Source of the DNA: Actinomycetospora lemnae
GTDB lineage: Bacteria; Actinomycetota; Actinomycetes; Mycobacteriales; Pseudonocardiaceae
Length of the DNA stretch: 64,000 nucleotides
Direction of reading: 5' to 3'
Assembly (NCBI RefSeq): GCF_028737315.1
Contig: NZ_JAQZAO010000021.1
Location: forward strand, 1-64,000
Shown here one piece after another: positions 35,058 through 43,375 of this stretch. The stretch's first letter is position 1, and every line of letters begins with the position of its first letter. The notes below the pieces were generated by a model, which searched no databases, was not told the DNA's origin, and saw only the letters and a program-made list of their open reading frames with translations. A program made the translations under genes and the position numbers.

Positions 35058-36344
35058 TCAGCCGAGGTCGGCGATCTTGCGCCGCAGCAGGGCCCGCTCG
35101 CGCTCGTTGCCGCAGCGTTCGACGGCCAGCTCCAGGGCCCGGCGCGCCTCGTCCGGGCGTCCGAGCCGGGTGAGCAGCTCGCCGCGCACGCTCGGCAGCA
35201 GGTGCGACGACGCCAGCGTCGCCGAGCCCTCGAGCTCGTCGACGATCGCCAGCGCGGCGGCCGGGCCGCGCGCCATCGAGACCGCCACCGCCCGGTTGAG
35301 GTCGACCACGGGCGACGGCGCGAGCCGGCCCAGGGCCTCGTAGAGCAGGACGATGCGCTCCCAGTCGGTCTCGGGGACCGACGGGGCGACCGCGTGGCAC
35401 TCGGCGATCGCGGCCTGCAGGCCGTAGGCGCCGAGACCCCGCCCGAGCCCCTCGGCGCGGGCGAGCGCGGCCCGTCCCCGGCGGATCGCGGTGAGGTCCC
35501 AGCGCCGGCGGTCCTGGTGCTCGAGCAGCACCGGCTCGCCGTCGGGCCCGGTGCGCGCCGGGAAGCGGGCCGCGGTCAGCTCGAGCAGGGCCACGAGACC
35601 CCAGACGTCGGGCTGGTCGTCGACGAGACGGGCCAGCACCCGGGCCAGGCGCTGGGCCTCGGCGGCGAGGTCGAGGCGGATGAGGTCGTCGCCCGAGCTC
35701 GCCGTCGACCCCTCGGTGAAGATCAGGTAGATGACGTTGAGCACCGACCCGAGGCGCTCGGCGCGCTCGTCGGCCGGCGGCACCGCGAACGGCACCCGGG
35801 CCGCGGCGAGGGTCTTCTTCGCGCGCGTGATCCGGGCCTGCACCGTCGCGGTCGGGACGAGGAACGCCCGCGCGATCTCGTCGCTCGTGAGCCCGCCGAC
35901 CACCCGCAGCGTCAGCGCCACCCGCGCCTCCCGGGAGAGCACGGGGTGGCACGAGGTGAAGACCAGGGCGAGCACGTCGTCGTCGATCCGGTCGGGGTCC
36001 CAGAGCACGTCGTCCGGGTCCGCAGCACCGCCGGCGGGGTCCGCCCCGGTGGCCGCACCACCCTCGCCCAGCTGGTGGGCGAGGGTGGCGTAGCGCTCGT
36101 CGCGTGCCGAGCGCCGGCGGAAGGCGTCGATGGCGCGTCGCCGCCCGACCGTGAGCAGCCACCCCGCGGGCTCGCGCGGCACCCCGTCGCGCGGCCAGCT
36201 CACGAGGGCCTCCGCGAGCGCCTCCTGGGCGAGGTCCTCGGCGAGTGCGAAGTCGCCGGTGTAGCGGGCCAGGGCACCGACGATCCGCGCCGACTCGATC
36301 CGCCACACCGCGGCGACGGCGTCCCGCCCGCTCGCGTCAGCCAT
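35058..36344 (-). CDS. ECF42-type sigma factor (module 2)
   Basis: A 428-residue sigma factor with the same plan as that at 15459: region 2 (IVGALARYTGDFALAEDLAQ to GWLLTVGRRRAIDAFRRRS), region 4 (RVVGGLTSDEIARAFLVPTA) and a DUF6596/TPR-like C-terminal extension (YLIFTEGSTA, QAAIAECHAVAP, LNRAVAVSMARGP). The insert between regions 2 and 4 is Gly/Ala/Asp-rich. ATG 36344 lies 12 bases after the stop of the DGPF gene on the same strand. The pair is likely driven by the promoter-like site at 36807-36834. Confidence 0.92.
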   Translation of the reverse strand: MADASGRDAVAAVWRIESARIVGALARYTGDFALAEDLAQEALAEALVSWPRDGVPREPAGWLLTVGRRRAIDAFRRRSARDERYATLAHQLGEGGAATGADPAGGAADPDDVLWDPDRIDDDVLALVFTSCHPVLSREARVALTLRVVGGLTSDEIARAFLVPTATVQARITRAKKTLAAARVPFAVPPADERAERLGSVLNVIYLIFTEGSTASSGDDLIRLDLAAEAQRLARVLARLVDDQPDVWGLVALLELTAARFPARTGPDGEPVLLEHQDRRRWDLTAIRRGRAALARAEGLGRGLGAYGLQAAIAECHAVAPSVPETDWERIVLLYEALGRLAPSPVVDLNRAVAVSMARGPAAALAIVDELEGSATLASSHLLPSVRGELLTRLGRPDEARRALELAVERCGNERERALLRRKIADLG

Positions 36345-36356
36345 CGCACGGCCCGC

Positions 36357-36776
36357 TCACAGCTGCCCCGTCGCCTCGCGCCAGGCCCGCTCCTTCTGGA
36401 TCCACGGGTTGTCCTGCGGGAACTCGTCGATCGTGGAGACCCGCCGGATCTCGGTCTTGAAGCCCGGGCCCGTGCCGGGGGCGCGCTTGGCCCACTCGAC
36501 GGCCTCCTCGCGCGAGGCCACGTTGAGCAGGTAGAAGCCGCCGAAGAGCTCCTTGGTCTCGCCGTAGGGGCCGTCGGTGACCACCGGCGGCTCGGAGCCG
36601 TGGTCGACGACGACCGTCTCGGCCGGGTCCTCGAGGCCCTCCGCGGCGAGCAGGACGCCCGCCCGGAGCATCTCCTCCTGGAACCGGCCCATGAGCTCGA
36701 TCATCTCGTCCATGCTCACGTCCGCCATCGACGCGTAGGCCTCGTCGGTCGCCCGCATGATCAGCATGTACTTCAC
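36357..36776 (-). CDS. DGPF/YCII-domain protein of ECF42 module 2
   Basis: A 139-residue YCII-related protein. The signature reads DGPY rather than DGPF (VVTDGPYGETKELFGGFYLL), after GVLLAAEGLEDPAETVVVDH. It has a 20-residue C-terminal tail (IDEFPQDNPWIQKERAWREA) not present in the other two copies. GTG 36776 begins KYMLIMRATDEAY, the usual first strand; the longer frame is rejected. It precedes the sigma gene in the same operon. Confidence 0.9.
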   Translation of the reverse strand: MKYMLIMRATDEAYASMADVSMDEMIELMGRFQEEMLRAGVLLAAEGLEDPAETVVVDHGSEPPVVTDGPYGETKELFGGFYLLNVASREEAVEWAKRAPGTGPGFKTEIRRVSTIDEFPQDNPWIQKERAWREATGQL

Positions 36777-36806
36777 GGTCGTCTCCCCTGGGTTCTCGGG
36801 TCCCGC

Positions 36807-36834
36807 GACGGACCCTGGCAGCCAGAGGTCGACC
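36807..36834 (-). promoter_or_regulatory. Candidate ECF42 promoter (module 2)
   Basis: On the minus strand GGTCGA (36834-36829) is followed after 18 bases by CGTC (36810-36807), 30 bases before the DGPF start. The spacing is identical to the site at 48823-48850. The first base of the -35 word differs (G for T). Confidence 0.45.
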
Positions 36835-37033
36835 GGTGGGCCGCCGGATGGACACGACGTCCGGAGAACTCTGGGCGATGGGGTCTCACCTTCCGTCACC
36901 GCTTCGCCCCTTGCGTCGGGGATCGGTTCGGCCGCTAGGGTCACCGAGGTGACGAGGATTACGCAGGACCCACGGCGGGTAGCCGGGGACGGCGTGGTCC
37001 ACGTCGCGTCCCGGCTCCCCCGCGGGACCGGCG

Positions 37034-38911
37034 ATGGGTGAGGCGCCGGTGCGCGTGCCCCGGCCGCGGCGCCGTGCGGGCGCCGCGGTGACCGGCGAGG
37101 CCCTCGCCCGCTCGCGGGCGGCGGGCTTCCAGCAGCTCACCGAGCAGCTCTCCCGTGCCCTGACGCCCGCCGACATCGGCCGGCTGACCGCCACGACCGC
37201 GGCCGCGTTCATCGGCGCGGACGGGTGCGCCGCCTACGCCCGCCGTGACGGCGAGGACGTGCTGGAGGCCCTGCACATCAGCGGGTTCGTCGGCGACAGC
37301 GCCCGACGGTTCACCCGGGTGTCCCTGCACCGCGGCCGGCCGATGTCGGACGCGGTGCTCTCCGGGGAGCCGGTGTGGCTCGAGGACGCCGGGCAGTGGC
37401 ACGCGCGGTACCCCGAGATGGCGCCGTTCGGGGTGGCCGAGGGCCACGAGGCCACGGCCTGCCTGCCGCTGCGTGTCGAGGACCGCGACCTCGGGGCCGT
37501 CGTCTTCAGCTTCTACCGGCCCCGGCCGTTCGACCACGACGAGCGCGAGTTCCTCGGCGCCGTCGCCGCGCTGTGCGCCCAGGCCCTCGACCGCGCGCGC
37601 CTCTACACCGCCGAGCTCGAGGCCCGCGCCGCCGCCGAGCGCGAGCGCGACCGCATGGCGTTCCTGGCGCAGGCGAGCCGGCTGATGGAGGCTCCGCTGT
37701 CGGTGGAGGAGCGGCTGCGCCAGCTCGCCGACCTCGCCGTGCCCGCGATCGCCGACTGGTCCGCCGTGCACCTCGTGCGCGGGTCGCACGTCGAGAAGGT
37801 CGCCGTGGCACACCCGGACCCCGCCAAGCTCGCGCTCGCCGAGGAGCTCGAACGCCGCTACCCGCGGACCGCCGACCAGCACGACGGCGCCGTCGACGTG
37901 GCCCGCTCCGGTGTGCCGGTCGTGCTGCCGGAGGTCCCCGACGAGCTGCTCACCGCCGCCGCGGTCGACGCCACCCACCTCGAGCTCATCCGGAGCATCG
38001 GGATGCGCTCGGTCATCGTCGTGCCGCTGCTGGTGCGCGGGCGCAGCCTGGGCGCGCTGACCCTGGTGCACGCCGAGTCCGGCGGGCGGTTCGGCGTCGA
38101 GGACCTGACGTTCGTCGGCCAGCTCGCCGCCACCGCCGCCGTCGCCCTCGACAACGCCGCGCTCTACGAGCAGCAGCGGCTCGTCGCGCGCACCCTGCAG
38201 AGCGCGCTGCTGCCGGAGGAGCTGCCGGCGGTCCCCGGGGTCTCGTGCGCCGGGCGCTACCGCCCGCCGAGCCCGGACCTCACCGAGGTCTACGTCGGCG
38301 GCGACCTCTACGACGTCCACGAGGACCCCGAGCGCGGGCGCTGGGCGCTCACCGTCGCCGACGTCTGCGGCAAGGGCCCGCAGGCGGCGGCGCTGACCGC
38401 GCTGGTCCGGCACACGATCGCCGCAGAGGTGCGCCACGGTCTGGGGCCGGCGGCGGTGCTGCGCCGGCTCAACGCCGCGATGCGACGCCAGCAGGGCGAC
38501 ACCCGCGCCCGCTTCGCCACCGTCGCCCACGGCGCGCTGACGGTGGACCCCGACGGCGTGACGATCACGCTCGTCAACGGCGGGCACCCGCCCGGGCTGG
38601 TGCTGCGCGGTGACCGGGTGGCCTGGGTCGAGGTGCCCGGCACGCTGGTCGGCGTCTACCCCGACATCGACCTCACCGAGACCGAGGTCCGCCTCGCGCC
38701 CGGTGACCTCCTGCTGCTCTACACCGACGGCGTCACCGAGGCCCGCGGCGAGGACGGCTTCTTCGGGCCCGAGCGGCTGGCCGACCTCGTCGCCTCGCTG
38801 GCCGGCGCGTCGGCCGACGAGGTCGTCGACGGCGTCCTCACGGCCATCACCGACTTCCAGGACGGTCGTCTGCGCGACGACGTGGCGCTGCTCGCGGTGA
38901 GGGCGGAGTGA
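37034..38911 (+). CDS. GAF-GAF-SpoIIE protein phosphatase
   Basis: A 625-residue cytosolic PP2C-type phosphatase of the RsbU/SpoIIE class. It has two GAF sensory domains (about residues 40-190 and 220-380), joined by a helical linker. The phosphatase domain at 390-625 begins ARTLQSALLPEELPAVPGVS, with GGDLYDV, NGGHPPGLVL, YTDGVTEARG and a C-terminal RDDVALLAVR carrying the metal-binding aspartates. It should dephosphorylate a STAS antagonist, freeing a sigma factor in response to a signal seen by GAF. It is translationally coupled to the STAS gene. Confidence 0.93.
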   Translation: MGEAPVRVPRPRRRAGAAVTGEALARSRAAGFQQLTEQLSRALTPADIGRLTATTAAAFIGADGCAAYARRDGEDVLEALHISGFVGDSARRFTRVSLHRGRPMSDAVLSGEPVWLEDAGQWHARYPEMAPFGVAEGHEATACLPLRVEDRDLGAVVFSFYRPRPFDHDEREFLGAVAALCAQALDRARLYTAELEARAAAERERDRMAFLAQASRLMEAPLSVEERLRQLADLAVPAIADWSAVHLVRGSHVEKVAVAHPDPAKLALAEELERRYPRTADQHDGAVDVARSGVPVVLPEVPDELLTAAAVDATHLELIRSIGMRSVIVVPLLVRGRSLGALTLVHAESGGRFGVEDLTFVGQLAATAAVALDNAALYEQQRLVARTLQSALLPEELPAVPGVSCAGRYRPPSPDLTEVYVGGDLYDVHEDPERGRWALTVADVCGKGPQAAALTALVRHTIAAEVRHGLGPAAVLRRLNAAMRRQQGDTRARFATVAHGALTVDPDGVTITLVNGGHPPGLVLRGDRVAWVEVPGTLVGVYPDIDLTETEVRLAPGDLLLLYTDGVTEARGEDGFFGPERLADLVASLAGASADEVVDGVLTAITDFQDGRLRDDVALLAVRAE

Positions 38912-39252
38912 TGACCGGGTCCGAGGCGCTGTTGCGCGTGCACCGCACCTCGTACGCCGACCGCCTGGAGCTCGCGCTGCTCGGCGAGCTCGACAACGAC
39001 ACCCTGCCGATCGCGCAGGACCAGGTCGCGGCAGCCGAGGCCGACGCCCCGCCGTGCCTGGTGCTGGACCTGACGCAGCTCGAGTACGTCGACTCCTGCG
39101 GGGTGCGGCTCGTCCTGCTCGCCCAGCACGGCGCAGGGGAGGCGGGCCGGCGGCTCGCCGTGCGGCTCGGGCACGGGCGCACGCGCCGCATGTTCGACGT
39201 CCTCGGCATCACGAGCCGCCTCGAGGTCCTCGACGCCGGCGAGACACCGTGA
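38911..39252 (+). CDS. STAS anti-anti-sigma factor
   Basis: A 113-residue antagonist with the intact phosphorylation site: CLVLDLTQLEYVDSCGVRLV, with Ser in DSCG at about residue 57. It is the natural substrate of the phosphatase encoded upstream and of the kinase downstream. ATG 38911 overlaps the phosphatase stop; GTG 38908 is an alternative that adds one residue. Its own stop overlaps the kinase GTG. Confidence 0.9.
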   Translation: MTGSEALLRVHRTSYADRLELALLGELDNDTLPIAQDQVAAAEADAPPCLVLDLTQLEYVDSCGVRLVLLAQHGAGEAGRRLAVRLGHGRTRRMFDVLGITSRLEVLDAGETP

Positions 39253-40202
39253 CCATGACGCCCAAGCGCTCCGCCCCGCCGACGGAGACGCCCGACCCCT
39301 TTCGCCACGTCGGCATCGCGTACCGCGACGAGGAGGACCTGGTCGCCGCGCTCGCCCCGCTGCTCGACGCCGCGCGGGTGCGCGGCGACGTCGTCTGGGT
39401 CTCCGACGACCGCGTCCGCTCGCTGGTCGAGGACTACCTCGGTCCCGACGACGACGTCGTCGTCGACGACCCCGCGCGGCCCTACAGCTGGAGCGGGCAG
39501 ACGACGGCCTCCCGCCGCGCCGACGGGCTGCGTGCGCTGGCCGACGACGGGCGCGCGGCGCTCATCGTCGGCGACCGCACCAGCGTCGGGTCCCCCGACA
39601 CCTGGAGCGTCGTCGACGCGAGCACCACCCTCGCCTGCGCCGGCCTGCCCGCGACGCTCGTCTGCCTCACTGACGCCACGCTCGGCGACGACGACGCCGA
39701 GCGCTACCTCGCCTGGAACCACGCCGAGGTGTTCACCGGCCCCACCGCCACGCCCAACACCCGACTCCGCACGCCGGAGGACGTCCTCGCCTCGGTGCCC
39801 GCGCCGCCCGCCCCCGCGCTCGGCCCCGCCGACCTGGAGACGACGTTTGCCGGCGTCGCGGCGCTGCGCGAGGTCCGCCGCACGGCCAAGGCGCAGGCCC
39901 GCGAGGCCGGCCTGGACGAGGAGCGTGTCGACGGGTGCGTCATGGCCGTCGGCGAGCTCGCCAGCAACAGCATCGAGCACGGACCCGGGTCCGGGACGGT
40001 CTCGTGGTGGACGCGGCCCGGCCGCGTGGTGGCGCAGATCGACGACACCGGGCACATGACCACCACGACGCCGGGACTACGCCGCCCGGGGGTGCGCTCG
40101 GTGCGCGGCCGGGGGGTCTGGCTCGCCCGGCAGCTGTCGGACGTCCTGCACCTGTGGACCGGGGTGGACGGGACCCACGTCCGGGTGGAAGTCGGGAATT
40201 AG
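39249..40202 (+). CDS. RsbA-type MEDS-HATPase anti-sigma kinase
   Basis: A 317-residue fusion. The N-terminal MEDS domain (about residues 15-160, FRHVGIAYRDEEDLVAALAP) is found in sensors for one-carbon or other small ligands. The C-terminal HATPase (about 190-315) has N box VMAVGELASNSIEHG, G1 IDDTGHM and G2 VRGRGVWLARQL. It should bind a sigma factor and phosphorylate the STAS protein. The GTG at 39249 overlaps the STAS stop; ATG 39255 is an alternative. With the two previous genes it makes a complete partner-switching operon without a linked sigma gene. Confidence 0.9.
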   Translation: MTMTPKRSAPPTETPDPFRHVGIAYRDEEDLVAALAPLLDAARVRGDVVWVSDDRVRSLVEDYLGPDDDVVVDDPARPYSWSGQTTASRRADGLRALADDGRAALIVGDRTSVGSPDTWSVVDASTTLACAGLPATLVCLTDATLGDDDAERYLAWNHAEVFTGPTATPNTRLRTPEDVLASVPAPPAPALGPADLETTFAGVAALREVRRTAKAQAREAGLDEERVDGCVMAVGELASNSIEHGPGSGTVSWWTRPGRVVAQIDDTGHMTTTTPGLRRPGVRSVRGRGVWLARQLSDVLHLWTGVDGTHVRVEVGN

Positions 40203-40331
40203 TTCCGCGAACCTCCCACCCATCCCGGCCGTCGTGCGGTGTCCTCTGCCGGACGGTCGTCGAGTACCCGGCGATCGCACCACTGCCCCGGCCGGTGCCG
40301 GGCCCAGCCCCGCACCAGCAAGGAGACCGAA

Positions 40332-40487
40332 GTGATCATCCTCGGCGTCATCCTCATCATCCTGGGCTACGTGCTCGGGATCTCGATCCTCTACACGATC
40401 GGCGCGATCCTGCTCGTCGTCGGCCTCGTGCTCACCCTGCTGGGCGCCGCCGGCCGCGGCGTGGGGGGTCGCAAGACGTACTTCTGA
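40332..40487 (+). CDS. DUF6131-like small membrane protein
   Basis: A 51-residue peptide with two hydrophobic helices, MIILGVILIILGYVLGISIL and YTIGAILLVVGLVLTLLGAA, and a basic tail GRGVGGRKTYF. From memory this matches the DUF6131 family of small actinobacterial membrane proteins, of unknown role. GTG 40332 is preceded by AGGAGACC. A strong hairpin follows 13 bases after the stop. Confidence 0.8.
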   Translation: MIILGVILIILGYVLGISILYTIGAILLVVGLVLTLLGAAGRGVGGRKTYF

Positions 40488-40500
40488 CGCATGACGCACC

Positions 40501-40534
40501 GACGCCGGCGTCCCTCTCGAGGGGCGCCGGCGTC
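40501..40534. terminator. Strong GC-rich hairpin terminator
   Basis: GACGCCGGCG (40501-40510) and CGCCGGCGTC (40525-40534) are exact 10-base arms, with CCCT/AGGG pairing inside. It lies between the convergent DUF6131 gene and the Pro-rich gene and can serve both. Confidence 0.7.
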
Positions 40535-40535
40535 G

Positions 40536-40838
40536 TCATGTCCGGGCCGGGAGCACCCCGAGCGGCGGCGTCCAGCCCGGCCGCGGCGCGGCGGCGCACC
40601 GGCGCGTCGGCTCCGGGCGGCGCGGCGCGGGAACCACGGGGTGCGCGGGGTGCGCGGGGTGCGCGGGGTGCGCCACGGGCGCGGGCGGCGGGTAGCCGTA
40701 CGGCGTCCACGTCGGGGCCTCGCCCCGCCAGCCCGCCGCGATCGCGACGGCGTGGTGCCAGGCGGCGGAGGCCCACGGCTCGCCGAGCTCGCCGATGTCG
40801 GCCAGGCCCGCCGGGGCCAGAGGGGTCCGCTGCTGCAT
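40536..40838 (-). CDS. Pro/His-rich hypothetical protein
   Basis: A 100-residue protein whose first 35 residues look folded (LADIGELGEPWASAAWHHAV, AIAAGWRGEAPTWTPYGYPP). It then continues as Pro/Ala/His-rich repeat (AHPAHPAHPAHP) and ends basic. ATG 40838 is used; ATG 40907 in frame would add 23 residues. I do not recognise a family. The repeat stems from a 9-base tandem unit, and the coding status is moderate. Confidence 0.45.
   Translation of the reverse strand: MQQRTPLAPAGLADIGELGEPWASAAWHHAVAIAAGWRGEAPTWTPYGYPPPAPVAHPAHPAHPAHPVVPAPRRPEPTRRCAAAPRPGWTPPLGVLPART
40641..40674. repeat. 9-base tandem repeat in Pro-rich gene
   Basis: GTGCGCGGG occurs three times in full and once in part, without mismatch. 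It is in phase with codons and encodes AHP on the minus strand. Copy number could vary by slippage. Confidence 0.75.
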
Positions 40839-41181
40839 GTCCCTGTGACGGTCCGGGGGCACCGCGATGTTCCGGCTGATCAGGTGGCGTTCGGCCCCGT
40901 GGCTCATGGGCACGACGGTCACAGCTCGGCGGCGGCGCGTCGTCCGTACTTCTACGTGCCCGAGGTCAGTAACTCCGATCGGCTCCGGGCCGATGTGCTC
41001 CGCGGGCCGAACGGCACCCGATCGATCACCCGCTCGATCGGACGGGCCGCTCGACCTGCGCGCCGCCACGGCCTCTCACCCCCTCGGCCCGCCGCTCGCG
41101 GTCTGGGTGGTCGCCCTCGTGGGGCGACGACTCCTCGTCCGGCGAGGAAGGTCGGCCGAGCGGGCGACGCGCTCGTCGTCC

Positions 41182-41538
41182 TCAGGCCCGTAGCGCGTCG
41201 AGGGTCTGCTCGATCTCGAGACGGTGAAAGGCCCGCGGCGTCACCCGCGCGCCCGTCCGGTGGTCGCGGTGCCCGCGCGGCATCCCGCACCAGGCGCACC
41301 CGCCGGCGGGGTCGAGCACCGCGCGGGACTCGAGCTCCCGGCGCCGCGCATCGAGCACTCCGACGTCCCGCCGGTCCCGCTCCTGAGCCGCGCGGTCCCA
41401 CGCCCACCACAGGCCAAAGGGCACGGCGAGGATCGCCGCGGTGATCAGCAGCCACTTCAGGATCAGCAGGAGCACGCCGATCGCGACGATCGCGCCGACG
41501 ACCACCGCCGCCGGGCTGGCGCTCGAGCGCCGCGCCAC
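41182..41538 (-). CDS. Small membrane protein with HNH-like Cys/His motif
   Basis: A 118-residue protein with two hydrophobic helices at about residues 8-28 (SPAAVVVGAIVAIGVLLLIL) and 30-48. A charged cytoplasmic tail follows with a CAWCGMPRGHRDH motif near residue 85 that could bind metal. The function is unknown. GTG 41538 was chosen because it lies at the end of the nuclease gene and gives a short N-terminus before the helix. Upstream, 41605 lies well within that nuclease. The gap 40908-41181 shows no supported gene. Confidence 0.6.
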   Translation of the reverse strand: MARRSSASPAAVVVGAIVAIGVLLLILKWLLITAAILAVPFGLWWAWDRAAQERDRRDVGVLDARRRELESRAVLDPAGGCAWCGMPRGHRDHRTGARVTPRAFHRLEIEQTLDALRA

Positions 41539-41539
41539 G

Positions 41540-42250
41540 TCAGCACCACCACTTGCGTGCGCAGTACCCGCCGGTGAGCGCGCCGTCGGGGAGGCCGCGG
41601 TCACCGTCGTCCTCGATCTCCACCTCGACGTCGCCGCTGCTGCTCGTCGTCGTCGACGTGCCGGAGCAGCGGCGCTCGCCCTGGTCGGAGGCGCGGAGCC
41701 CGGCGAGGTACTCCGGGGTGGCGTCGTTGCGGCCCTCGTACACCCCGACGGTCGGGGAGACGACCAGCAGCTCGCCCAGATCCGAGCCGCCCGGCGAGGT
41801 CTCGACGCGCCGCAGCAGGCGCCCGTTGCCGTCGCGGTCGCGGGCGCCGTCGGCGATCAGCCGCACCTGCCCGCTGCTGACGAAGCCCTCGAGGAGGTCC
41901 TTGGCCTCGCGCCCGCCGCGGGTGCTCATCTCGCAGGCGTCGATCCCGAGCAGCCGGACCCGCTCGCCGCCCGCGACCTCGATGGTGTCGCCGTCGATGA
42001 CGTCGGTGACCGTGGTGGTGTCGCCCGCCGGCGTGCTCGTCGTGGTCGGCGCGGCGGCGTACGTCCGCGGCGGGGTGGTGGTCGGGGTGGTGGTCGGGGT
42101 GGTGGTCGGGGTGGTGGTCGTGGTCGCCGTGACCGAGCTCGACGACGCCCGGGTGGGCGTCGTCGACGTCCCGGAGGAGAGGTCCACGGCCGCGACCAGG
42201 ACGAACACCCCCGCGGCGATCCCCAGCCAGACCTTGTGCGCCTGCCGCAC
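41540..42250 (-). CDS. Secreted or anchored staphylococcal-type thermonuclease
   Basis: A 236-residue SNase-fold nuclease. An N-terminal hydrophobic segment (VWLGIAAGVFVLVAAVDLSS, residues 7-26) serves as signal or anchor. A Thr/Pro linker (residues about 45-75, TPTTTPTTTP) follows, and then the nuclease core TTVTDVIDGDTIEVAGGERV, LLGIDACEMS and EGRNDATPEYLAGLRA. The catalytic residues Arg and Glu seen in Staphylococcus are only partly recognisable. The C-terminus has a Cys pair (YCARKWWC). GTG start at 42250. It should cut extracellular DNA or RNA. Confidence 0.82.
   Translation of the reverse strand: MRQAHKVWLGIAAGVFVLVAAVDLSSGTSTTPTRASSSSVTATTTTTPTTTPTTTPTTTPPRTYAAAPTTTSTPAGDTTTVTDVIDGDTIEVAGGERVRLLGIDACEMSTRGGREAKDLLEGFVSSGQVRLIADGARDRDGNGRLLRRVETSPGGSDLGELLVVSPTVGVYEGRNDATPEYLAGLRASDQGERRCSGTSTTTSSSGDVEVEIEDDGDRGLPDGALTGGYCARKWWC
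42075..42121. repeat. 12-base tandem repeat in nuclease linker
   Basis: GTGGTGGTCGGG is repeated nearly four times exactly, in phase with codons, encoding the Thr-Thr-Thr-Pro linker of the nuclease on the minus strand. It is a slippage-prone low-complexity tract, not a CRISPR array. Confidence 0.75.
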
Positions 42251-42322
42251 CGTGCTCCCCCCGAGATCCGCGTCGATCGTGTGCTGACGGATCGCCGCCC
42301 ACCGCCGGCGCGTTACGACCGT

Positions 42323-43249
42323 TCAGTCGTCCTCCTCGTCGTCGCACCCCTGCTCGAGGCGGCGCGCGCCCTCGTCCACCAGGTCGCGGTGGAGCTCCCG
42401 GAGCAGGCGGGCCTGCTCGGCCTCGGCGTCGTTGCCCTCGGCGACCTCGCTGGTCCAGTGGTGGGCGAGCACCGGGTCGGCGTTCGCCACGGCGATCTGC
42501 GCGAGCCGCAGCCCGATGTGCCGGTCCCACCTGCCCGGGGCACACCCGGCCGCATCGAAGAACGACTGCGCCCGGTCGAGCTCCCCGCGGTAGAACGCGA
42601 TCTCGCCGCGGATGGCGTGCTCCCAGGCGCGCTGGTCGACGGCGCCGGGCCGGTGCGGCGCCGCGCGGAAGCCGACGAGCTCGCGCTCCGCGCCGTCGGG
42701 GTCGTCGGCGCGCAGCCTCTCCTCGGCGAGGCGCAGCAGGGCCTCCCCGGTCCGCGAGCGGCGGAAGGCCGCCACCGCCCCCTCGTGGTCACCGTCCTGC
42801 TCGAGGAGCCGCCCGAGCAGCACCGACGCCTCGGCGATGCCCGCGAGGCCCGCCTGCTCGAGCAGCGGCAGCGCGTCGCCCCGACGCCCACCGCGCACAT
42901 CGGCCCGCGCCGCGCGCCAGGCGCCGATGGCGGCGAGGTCCGGGTCCGGGCCGGCGGCGGCCTGCGCCCACCAGCGTCGGGCGGGTCGACCGTCGCGGTC
43001 CCAGGTGTCGATGTCGCCGAGCGCGATGAGCGCGCGCTGGTCGGGCACGGCGGCCTCGAACACGAGGCGCAGCGCGTCCCGGATCTCGGGGTCGGTGGGC
43101 CACGCGGCGAGCAGCAGCGCGGCGATCCGCACCCGTGTCGCCGTGAAGCCCACCGGGTCGCCGGCGTGCGGGGCCTCGCGCCCCAGCAGGCGAGCCACGC
43201 TCAGCGCGTCGCGGCGCGCGAGCTGCTGTTCGAGGTCGTCCGTGGGCAC
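42323..43249 (-). CDS. TPR/Sel1-like repeat protein
   Basis: A 308-residue all-helical protein made of tetratricopeptide- or Sel1-like repeats, for example DALPLLEQAGLAGIAEASVL, LGRLLEQDGDHEGAVAAFRR, EALLRLAEERLRADDPDGAE and HAIRGEIAFYRGELDRAQSF. It ends EQGCDDEEDD. It is probably a protein-interaction scaffold; no enzymatic motif is seen. GTG 43249 was selected, since upstream residues are shadow sequence of the transporter gene on the other strand. It is divergent from the transporter. Confidence 0.75.
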   Translation of the reverse strand: MPTDDLEQQLARRDALSVARLLGREAPHAGDPVGFTATRVRIAALLLAAWPTDPEIRDALRLVFEAAVPDQRALIALGDIDTWDRDGRPARRWWAQAAAGPDPDLAAIGAWRAARADVRGGRRGDALPLLEQAGLAGIAEASVLLGRLLEQDGDHEGAVAAFRRSRTGEALLRLAEERLRADDPDGAERELVGFRAAPHRPGAVDQRAWEHAIRGEIAFYRGELDRAQSFFDAAGCAPGRWDRHIGLRLAQIAVANADPVLAHHWTSEVAEGNDAEAEQARLLRELHRDLVDEGARRLEQGCDDEEDD

Positions 43250-43375
43250 GCGCCCATCGTCGGCCGACGACGGCCCCGTGGCGACGCCTTTACCGACCCG
43301 GCCCTTGTCCGCCTCGTCCGGATTGCCCGACCATCTCCCCCGACGACGCCGACGTCGCTGCGCCCGGGAGGCCCG

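Noticed and set aside
40641-40674. CRISPR-like repeats here and at 42075-42121
   Set aside because: The units are 9 and 12 bases, directly tandem without spacers, and in codon phase inside genes.
40867-41193. 108-codon plus-strand frame between the Pro-rich and membrane-protein genes
   Set aside because: No recognisable motif, Arg/Ser-rich composition and no good ribosome site; the gap is left without a gene.
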